DNA from: Aphodousia faecalis
GTDB lineage: Bacteria; Pseudomonadota; Gammaproteobacteria; Burkholderiales; Burkholderiaceae_F
Length of the DNA stretch: 54,704 bases
Direction of reading: 5' to 3'
Assembly (NCBI GenBank): GCA_018712705.1
Contig: DVGM01000008.1
Location: 1-54,704, forward strand
Shown: in pieces, positions 54,384 through 54,704 of the stretch
Position numbering within the stretch: the stretch's first letter is position 1
How the letters are laid out: each line of letters opens with the position of its first letter
Program-made: the position numbers and the translations under genes
The notes under the pieces: generated by a model
Told to the model about the DNA's origin: nothing
The model's input: only the letters and a program-made list of their open reading frames with translations
Database searches by the model: none

Positions 54384-54704
54384 TGATTTAATTATTTGAG
54401 AAGTTATCACGATTTACTACTCTTGTGTAAAAGGCCTGGATATCTTTGTGAATATTTATTTAAAAAATGTGGATAACAATCAAAAAAGATAGAAGCTTCG
54501 AAGTTATCCACAAAAACTCACATTTTATTCATACGATGTACACAGATAAATCAATCAAATAATAAACAGGCTAAATAAATGAAAAATAAAATAAAAAATA
54601 ACTTATCCACCGAAAAAGGTTCGCTTATTATTATGACTATTAATTAAAAATAAAAATATGACTTATTAATAACTTTTCATCACAGATGTCATCAATCCAC
54701 TTAT
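54384..54704. other. AT-rich region with DnaA boxes, candidate replication origin
   Basis: This non-coding stretch has two perfect DnaA boxes (TTATCCACA consensus): one on the minus strand at 54468-54476, one on the plus strand at 54504-54512. A third box at 54603-54611 (TTATCCACC) has one mismatch. Long A/T runs between about 54541 and 54700 could serve as the unwinding element. dnaA would be expected just beyond the right edge. A plasmid-type origin is unlikely because the neighbours are core genes and no iterons are seen. Confidence 0.6.

Noticed and set aside
54384..54704. Plasmid or phage iteron origin
   Set aside because: No direct repeats of 17-22 bases or rep gene are seen and all neighbours are core chromosomal genes.
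1..54704. tRNA genes, rRNA genes, CRISPR arrays, riboswitches and complete insertion sequences
   Set aside because: Reading the intergenic gaps on both strands showed none that I could support; the gaps are mostly short and filled by hairpins.

Overview
The window looks like a stretch of a fairly AT-rich betaproteobacterial chromosome. The best guess is order Burkholderiales, family Sutterellaceae (Sutterella / Parasutterella type gut anaerobe). Pointers are the housekeeping cluster topB-dprA / def-fmt-rsmB-DUF4390-ntrY-ntrX-trkA-trkH, the DUF1840 protein and gatCAB, together with anaerobic energy genes: a periplasmic [FeFe]-hydrogenase with a membrane cytochrome b, and a menaquinone-type prenyltransferase. 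The genus is inferred from gene content only. I see no rRNA, tRNA, CRISPR array or intact insertion sequence.

Layout, left to right. Positions 1-687 hold no convincing gene. Next is a pair made of a long-chain acyl-CoA ligase and a HemN/HemW-like radical SAM protein (688-3864), closed by a strong terminator. A hydrogenase island follows: hydA-hydB-cytochrome b (4093-6478), a terminator, then the maturases hydF and hydE (6571-8939); hydG is not here. After it come prfC, the uracil permease uraA, an M20 peptidase, tex, and a minus-strand amino-acid ABC operon (aapJ-aapQ-aapM-SRPBCC protein) with no ATPase gene. Positions 19876-35000 carry a CNNM/CorC membrane protein, topB, a degenerate dprA, def, an alpha/beta hydrolase, fmt-rsmB-DUF4390-ntrY-ntrX and trkA-trkH.

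From 35000 to 48600 are DUF1840 and UPF0149 proteins, ampG, rsuA, xthA, pyrE, gatCAB, an rlpA operon (rlpA, M20 hydrolase, an unknown 84-residue protein, HIT protein), a SPOR protein, coaX and birA. The right end has a dacA-ybeD-menA operon whose DacA protein has lost all three penicillin-binding-protein catalytic motifs, then a nitrate/sulfonate/taurine-type ABC transporter downstream of the BON lipoprotein gene dolP. The last 377 bases are non-coding, very AT-rich and contain two perfect and one near-perfect DnaA boxes, so this is a candidate replication origin.

How it fits together (inference): the cell probably oxidises H2, or evolves it, at the outer face of the inner membrane through HydAB, and exchanges electrons with menaquinone through the cytochrome b subunit. 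Most other genes are core functions. The most unusual items are the catalytically dead DacA, the NtrX protein without its AAA+ domain, the degenerate DprA, the MenA protein with an altered Asp motif, and the hydrogenase island with a long palindrome in its upstream region.
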